This document shows positions 58,647-64,000 of a stretch of 64,000 bases of DNA, in pieces. The position numbers and the translations under genes are program-made. Position 1 is the stretch's first letter. Each line of letters opens with the position of its first letter. The notes under the pieces were generated by a model, which had not been told where the DNA came from, searched no databases, and was given only the letters and a program-made list of their open reading frames with translations. Source of the DNA: Hydractinia symbiolongicarpus (taxonomy: Eukaryota; Cnidaria; Hydrozoa; Anthoathecata; Hydractiniidae); NCBI RefSeq assembly GCF_029227915.1, contig NC_079889.1:4774001-4838000 (forward strand), in the 5' to 3' direction.

Positions 58647-59075
58647 TCACTGTTGAATGTTTGTAACCATGCGGTCTTGATTAAGCGTTATCTTCTTATC
58701 TTGCTCGAGAAGAAGTTCTTTTAAGTGCACATCAAGCAACTTTTCGTTCTGAACATTTCCCGGTACTGGGTTGTCAAATAAAATCCCTTCCTCGAGGGCT
58801 ACATTTGGTTGAAAAATATCCATGTATTTATTTGCATAGTCAGCTAAGTCTTGCTGAATTTGCCAACTATTTTGTGGCACAACATCTAACTCAAATCTTG
58901 TCTTTTTGGAGGGTGGCTCACAGTTCTCCTCTGTGTCTGTTGACAGTTCGTTTACTGTCTCCTCTTGTGGGAGCTCGTTTGTAGGCACACTCTGTTGGGT
59001 GGCTTGTGTATTGACCGTATCGACTTGTGCATGCGATTCGGTCTCCGCCATTCTACGAGAAAGACGAGAAAACAT
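58647..59075 (-). CDS. ORF1 (gag-like) of the DIRS-like element
   Basis: 142 aa starting MFSRLSRRMAETESHA, rich in Thr, Glu and Gln, with a nuclear-localisation-like PPSKKTRFEL. The end (KKITLNQDRMVTN) leads, in other DIRS elements, straight into the MGPL.RLWS block found at the start of the next ORF, so the two frames were probably one gag and are now separated by a stop and frame change at about 58635-58650. Confidence 0.65.
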   Translation of the reverse strand: MFSRLSRRMAETESHAQVDTVNTQATQQSVPTNELPQEETVNELSTDTEENCEPPSKKTRFELDVVPQNSWQIQQDLADYANKYMDIFQPNVALEEGILFDNPVPGNVQNEKLLDVHLKELLLEQDKKITLNQDRMVTNIQQ

Positions 59076-59301
59076 GGCTTATTTAGTGTCTCCTCTTGTG
59101 GGAGCTCGTTCGATACACACTGTTTAGTGGTTTGTTTGTCTTGGTAGTATCACCAACTTTAGAAAGAAATTCATAAACACGAAAATAAACTCTTATTAAA
59201 ACACTATCACACTGAAGGAGAAACACTTATTAACATTGTTTGTACTATTGTTTTAATAAATCGTTGGGTGATAAACCCAGATTCTTATTTTTAAAATACT
59301 C

Positions 59302-59375
59302 GCTATGACCTCTAGATTTATTGCGAGATGGGGGATATCAAGTATTAGCTCGGCGGAGATTTCATGAAATGAAAT
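59302..59375. repeat. Right inverted terminal repeat of the DIRS-like element
   Basis: Reverse complement of 55504-55577 with a single mismatch (CTTGATAT for CTGGATAT). Confidence 0.88.
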
Positions 59376-59712
59376 GATGCTTAGCTATCTAGATTTTGCT
59401 TATCTTTGCTCAAACTTCCTAACATTGTTCTTAAAACTCCAAAATGTGTCTAGCTCTGCACTGTCTTCACCTAAAATACGGAAACTTTTCACCTCCAAAA
59501 AATTGTTATGACGTCAAACCAAATTGCCGAATAGCTCTAGCCACAGTACAAAATTTTTTAACCATCACAACCATAAGCATAACTATATTTTTGATGTTGA
59601 CTAAATTAAATCAATCAAATCTTAATTGGGGAAATACTTCATATCTTTAATTTTTTGGCAGCGCAACACATGCATGAGCATGGTGGATAAATAAAATCTT
59701 TATTTGTTTTTT
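59376..59712. other. No gene recognised
   Basis: Short AT-rich spacer between the DIRS-like element and an inverted SINE copy; only a short chance ORF. Confidence 0.4.
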
Positions 59713-60045
59713 AGATATAGATAGATGTCCATATTTCACATGGCTAGCCTCAAAAAAATATTGAGGGATATGCCCTGTCTATTATTTCCAGGAGGGGCCA
59801 TGGCTTAGATCGGGAGTACTAGAGTATTTAATGCTTATTTTGAGCTACGCAGACCCATTTAGGTCCAAGCTTTACCAGACAACTCCCTGCCACACTTACG
59901 CAGTGTGCCATCTCCCCAATTTCCCTCACATAGTTTGGGTTAACCCAGGGCTATGGTATCATCCACTAGCCCATATTAAATCGCCACCAAGGGGAACCAA
60001 ACCCAAGTCTTCCGCACAAAGTGCAAGAGTGGCGCCACAACTTCC
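59713..60045 (-). repeat. tRNA-derived SINE, second copy (inverted)
   Basis: Reverse complement of the SINE at 3842-4213: tail (ATCT)n-like at 59713-59725, GGACCTAAATGGGTCTGCGT body, TGGGTTAACCCA-type palindrome near 59937, and a degraded B box (GGGTTTGGTTCC) near 59993-60004. Confidence 0.75.
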
Positions 60046-60064
60046 CGATGTTACTTTTTCCTCT

Positions 60065-60348
60065 CATATATTTTACAATTCTTCTCAAAAAGAAAGTTTA
60101 AGCAACGAGTACAAGAACATATGCGCGCAGTGAGAAACGGAGATGTGAAGAAAAATGAAATTGCGGACCACAGCTGGAGCAGAAATCATCAGTTTAATTG
60201 GGACGAGAAGAAAATCATTGACAGAGAATCCAGAACAACGGCCAGGAAGATTGAAGAAACCATCAACAGTGTAGAACGTAACAAATACATAAACAGCATC
60301 TCATATCAACTTCCTGAGATTTGGTTACCAGCCCTACAGAAGAAGTAG
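60065..60348 (+). pseudogene. GIY-YIG retroelement polymerase, C-terminal fragment
   Basis: The plus-strand frame reads FKQRVQEHMRAVRNGDVKKN, EIADHSWSRNHQFNWDEKKI, IDRESRTTARKIEETI and ends ISYQLPEIWLPALQKK before a TAG. This matches the end of GIY-YIG endonuclease domains attached to Penelope-type and related reverse transcriptases (EH...AIAEH....H.FDW....I.......RKI.EA). The rest of the element is missing to the left, where a SINE sits. Divergent from the Penelope-like element at 6.3-8.0 kb. Confidence 0.65.
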
Positions 60349-60484
60349 TTATCTACATCTAGGTCCAAAAATGTTAATTACTGTAATTAACTGTAATTAT
60401 CAGCTCGTTTCTGATTGGTTAATTTTTTTATGAATTTCGATCCTCTGCAATTATATAAATGCATGCTCAACATCATTTTACTTT

Positions 60485-60520
60485 GCCCGATAATGGGAGA
60501 AGGATCTCCCGAAACGTCGC
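60485..60520 (+). ncRNA. Degenerate hammerhead-like motif downstream of the GIY-YIG fragment
   Basis: CCGATAA (60487-60493, compared with the core CTGANGA), then a perfect 6-bp hairpin GGGAGA-AGGA-TCTCCC (60495-60510) in the place of stem II, then GAAAC (60511-60515) and GTC (60516-60518). The order and spacing fit a hammerhead whose first core has two substitutions; stem I would be only about 2 bp. It is probably an inactive relic. Confidence 0.45.
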
Positions 60521-60548
60521 CTACTAAACTATCATGTTCAAGAAATGA

Positions 60549-61440
60549 TAAACTTTCCACAGTAATAGGATCCTAAGTGATTAAGATTTGTATCCATGGT
60601 GATGAAATAAGATTGTTGCTGTTCCAGCAAGCCAGCAGTGATGAGTGTATAACATAAAAGAAAAATGTTGAAATATTAAGATGCAGTAATATAAATGCCT
60701 GGATAGGCATTTATATTAATGCAGTAATGTCCTGATGGGGTACTGTCAAGATACAGTTTTACCCAAAATCTAAGCTTGGTTGATTTCAATAACAATCAGA
60801 TGTCATTGTCAATCACATATGTTTTGATAAAAATGCCTTTTCCAGCAATTTCACATGGAAATGTACACTTCCTCTGGATTTCTTTGCTTCTTTTCCATCA
60901 AGTTTAAAAACTACTAAACTATCACATTGTTCAACCAGATTAGATTCTCAAGCATCTAATGTTTCCCGGTAACAGTCCATCCTATGTCTGCCTAGAATCA
61001 AGAACTGCAGAATTTCTTGCTTCACAAGTGAGTAAACACATTTCTGTTTTATTTGAACCAGTAAATAATGTACTATGCTCCCCAGGGTTCATGGACCATC
61101 TCTAAGGACAATCTCTCATAAAATGTAAATAGACCTGCAAATTTTGCATTTCATTGGTGTACCAATAAAACCTAATGGATTTGTTTTAATGTCATCCTGG
61201 ATCATAAATCTTCATTTTCACCATGTTTTAAAAATCTCTGTGGCCTGCTAAAACGGTATGTTGCCATTTATTTTGACGACTGTAAAGTATCTTTTCTGAG
61301 ACGGTAGCTTCTGTGGTTTCCAGTGTGATACCAGAATTATCACTCAGACCTTGTTCTCCATGGAACTTTCTGAGAGCGATTTTCATTTGATTAAATAATT
61401 GTTCTTTTTTGTATAATCAACTCTGGTTGTGAGGAAGTCT
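60549..61440. other. No gene recognised
   Basis: AT-rich sequence. A short imperfect palindrome (ATATAAATGCCTGGATAGGC...TTTATATT) occurs near 60690-60718. No coding signal. Confidence 0.35.
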
Positions 61441-61462
61441 TAAAGAAAGAGTTTAAATGCAA

Positions 61463-61735
61463 GACTCATCATTCATCATCATTCATCATCATTCATCATC
61501 ATTCTCGACTTAATATCCATTTTCCATGCTAGCATGGGTTGGACGGAGTATATTAATGACCCTCTTTCAATCTGATCTAGACTGTGTTAGATCTAAACTC
61601 AACTTCCTCTGTATCAAGTCTGTCTCTTATAGCCTCCTACCAAGTCTTTCTCGGTCTGCCTCGGGCTTTGCCCCAGGAACTATCAAGTCTCTACACTTTC
61701 TTACCCAATTATCCTCCTCCATTCTGAAGATGATA
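61463..61735 (-). repeat. LINE 3'-end fragment with (ATGATGA)n tail, inverted
   Basis: On the minus strand it matches 1010-1195 (TTTAGATCTAACACAGTCTA, AGGCAGACC region) and ends in a run of GATGATGAAT units at 61463-61503. The plus-strand 77-codon ORF here is antisense and the same artefact as at 950-1156. Confidence 0.6.
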
Positions 61736-61759
61736 ATTTCATATCTTTTTGCATTATAG

Positions 61760-62683
61760 GATTTTACCTTTTCTCAAATTCTAAAACAAAGGTCTAAACT
61801 TTCTGGTTACATTCACATATGTATCTATCAAATATTGCACAACATTTATAAATTCACTTAACTTGTCTTATGTAAAAAGTTTGTCAAAAGAATCAAAAGT
61901 TTTTTCACACCATCACACCGGTTTCAATTCATTAAAAACTTTGTCTCTAATTTCACATGGAGCATCTTCAGGAAATGATAAAGTCACTTATTTCCTAAAT
62001 CTGTAGCATCGAAGCACGTAGTTCTTCACAATATCTCGGCTTGGCTTGTCTTTGCTATTGAACACCTGTAAGTTTTTGACTCATATCGTATAATTTTCTA
62101 ACTGCCCTTTGCTACCATGAAAATCAATAACAACCAGAGATAGTCAAACAACATACACATATATTTTACGTACCAGTTATATAATATACACTATAAGAAA
62201 ACAAACAACATAATGATTAACAGTACCAACCCCTGTCCAGGCTTCTTTCTAGTGATCTAGCTTCTTTCTAGTGATCTAGGTTCTAGACTAAAGGGAAACC
62301 TAGGTTTTAAATCAAGAAGGTCAAAGTAGCCATTACTTTTTATTCGATGCATAGCCCTGTCTATTTCTATTTCTATTTTTATTTTTTTTCTCTATTTTAA
62401 ACTTTACTTTAAAAAAAGTTGTAACAAAAACAACGCTTAATAACAGCACATGCAAAAAAATTACACATGCAATAAAACACTGACATATTCTTACCATACA
62501 CTAAAACTGTCCAGGAAAACAACAAAAACTGCCTTTTTGGAATTAGTGCAACCATATTTAAATTTCTCGCAAGTGGTGGAAGTTGGACTTTCAACCCTCC
62601 ATATATTGCTTTTACCCAAGAATAGTGTTTGTCATTTAGAGAAGTTTATTGAATTCTTTGTATCGTGCTTTTAGGTTAGAGAA
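61760..62683. other. Probable promoter and 5' region of the right-hand gene
   Basis: No gene is recognised. This AT-rich stretch precedes the start codon at 62684. A direct repeat of about 18 bp (CTTCTTTCTAGTGATCTAG) occurs at 62240-62280. Confidence 0.35.
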
Positions 62684-64000
62684 ATGAGTTTCCGAAAACG
62701 GAGCATCCGGCCGAACCTTAGTCTGTCTAAAAGGGTTACATTGCAGCCAGATAAAACTGTAGATTCCAAGGAGAAGATTCAAGGTAACTACTTTTGGTAT
62801 ATATCTTTTGTCTTATTATTACTTTCATAAAAATAAATTTTGTAAACTTTGACTGACCATAAAAACGGCAAAATAAATAGGAAAAGCCTGTTATACTTGA
62901 GAAAAGCACACTTGCAAATAAAGCAAGTATCACATTTTTGTGACTTATCAAAATAAGACTGATCATAAATAATTAATACAATATATTTTCTATAAAAGCA
63001 ATAATTTTATTACTATCCGTAAATGTCTGCAAATATCTGCAAGTTATAAATCTGTTTCCATAGAGCGTTGTTTTGTTAAAAAGAAGAGTTGCAGCTTTTT
63101 GGTATAACATCTTTTTTTGCATTTACACTTTAGGCAAAAATTAAGTTTTTTTACTACTTACTTAGTTACGACATGCTGACATGCATGACCAAATTCAGCC
63201 TCTACACCACATTTTTAATGACAGAGGAAATTGCAGCAGTATCACCACTGGTGAAATCCTTAATTTAGCTTGATGGTGAACAAAAGTAAAGCATCTTGTA
63301 GAGAAACCCCTTTTATAGCTTATAAACTCAGTTTAATCTTACTTAGGCATGTTAATGTGCTATTTGTTTTTTTGCATTAGTTAAAGAGGAAGAAATCAAT
63401 TGTGTGGTAAAAACAGAAAATGAAGATATGTCAGATAAGGACAAAATGGAGAAAACATCTGTACCTAAAAAACTATCTAAACGTGTGAAAGTTATGCCTA
63501 AATTAAGAGAACGAAGCAATGTAAAAAACACACCAGCAATAATAATTCCAGTAGATGATACATCGCTAGTACACAAACAGGAACATGTTGACAAGAGTTG
63601 TAATGCAGATACAACATTAGTTGTTGACAAATGTGAGCTAGGTAAATTGGAATCAATCGAGGACATTGAGTTACAATGGAAAAATAATCTGCCTCCAGTG
63701 GAAAATTTTGTAGTGTCTAGTGGGGCTAGTACGCATCCCTCAAATGGGGTGCCAGCAGGAAATAAACTCAAGAAACGATGTAAAGTAACACCCACACTTA
63801 TAAGGAGAAATACCAGAGTTAACAACAGTGATAACTCTGATTCAGAAGTTATTACTGCAAGGACTAATTTAATAACATCTGAAGAGAATATTGTAATTTG
63901 TGACAACAATGAGTCAAAGGCTAGTCCAGTATATGCTGAAAATGATACCAAGATTAGTTTACACCAGTTTACTGTAAAGAAATTAGATGATGTTTCCACT
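62684..64000 (+). CDS. Candidate TFIIIB subunit BDP1, N-terminal part (continues past window)
   Basis: Exon 1 is 62684-62783 (33 codons plus one base, donor AAG/GTAACT). Exon 2 starts at 63381 after GCATTAG and stays open to 64000, in phase. The start MSFRKRSIRPNLSLSKR resembles the basic N-terminus of metazoan BDP1 (R..R...KPN). Related basic words recur: KRVKVMPKLRERSNVK and KKRCKVTPTLIRRNTRV, reminiscent of the repeated R.R....PN..R motif in vertebrate BDP1. The rest is acidic, serine-rich and probably disordered. BDP1 with BRF1 and TBP recruits RNA polymerase III. The diagnostic SANT domain would lie beyond the window, so the name is tentative. Confidence 0.5.

Larger units (their letters stand above)
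55504..59375 (-). mobile_element. DIRS1-like retrotransposon with inverted terminal repeats
   Basis: 74-bp inverted repeats at 55504-55577 and 59302-59375 match except for one base. Between them, in minus orientation, are a gag-like ORF1, a fused gag/RT-RNase H ORF and a tyrosine recombinase. Inverted rather than split direct repeats and the ORF content place it with DIRS1-like elements, distinct from the Ngaro-like element at 43.5-50.3 kb. Several frameshifts show it is inactive. Confidence 0.83.

Overview
The window reads as nuclear DNA from an animal, most likely a cnidarian and plausibly a hydrozoan. That assignment is inference: the DNA is AT-rich, genes have many short exons with GT-AG introns, conserved metazoan genes are present, and the transposons include Penelope-like, DIRS/Ngaro, ISL2EU, pogo and CR1-like types. 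Nothing looks prokaryotic.

Five host genes or gene pieces are supported. (1) The first coding exon of an unidentified membrane-anchored protein lies on the minus strand (204-348). (2) A complete four-exon BET1-type SNARE lies on the plus strand (4963-5609, 117 aa). (3) A three-exon, four-TM claudin/PMP22-like protein with a PPxY tail lies on the plus strand (13920-16016, 307 aa). (4) A complete 21-exon HBS1L ribosome-rescue GTPase lies on the minus strand (30936 down to 17351, 670 aa); all 21 exons join in frame. One of its introns holds a long ORF with repeated PSLxxL motifs and its own stop, which looks like the alternative SKI7-type terminal exon known from the HBS1/SKI7 family. (5) The start of a possible TFIIIB subunit BDP1 lies on the plus strand (62684 to the window edge).

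The rest is mostly mobile DNA. 0.9-4.5 kb: decayed LINE pieces and a tRNA-derived SINE. 6.3-8.0 kb: a 5'-truncated Penelope-like element with a GIY-YIG endonuclease, folded into a 522-bp inverted repeat; each arm carries a 47-nt type I hammerhead ribozyme motif. 8.4-9.2 kb: a 378-bp tandem duplication. 31.4-39.0 kb: a nest of CR1-like LINE pieces and a broken ISL2EU-type element whose YqaJ gene is split by an inversion. 39.4-41.6 kb: an internally deleted ISL2EU-type element with intact 52-bp TIRs that keeps only the THAP and SWIM halves of its two convergent genes. 43.5-50.3 kb: a nearly complete Ngaro-like tyrosine-recombinase retrotransposon with split direct repeats and gag, RT-RNase H and recombinase frames. 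50.5-54.6 kb: a pogo-type DNA transposon with 25-bp TIRs and TA target duplication, carrying an in-frame 1134-bp tandem duplication of its DDE domain. 55.5-59.4 kb: a DIRS1-like element with 74-bp inverted terminal repeats, next to a palindromic segment that encloses an RGG-type terminal exon. 60.1-60.5 kb: a second GIY-YIG retroelement tail followed by a degenerate hammerhead-like motif.

The host genes look intact, whereas nearly every element shows one or a few stops or frameshifts. The Ngaro element's identical repeat copies and the Penelope arms' apparent near-identity suggest recent activity.
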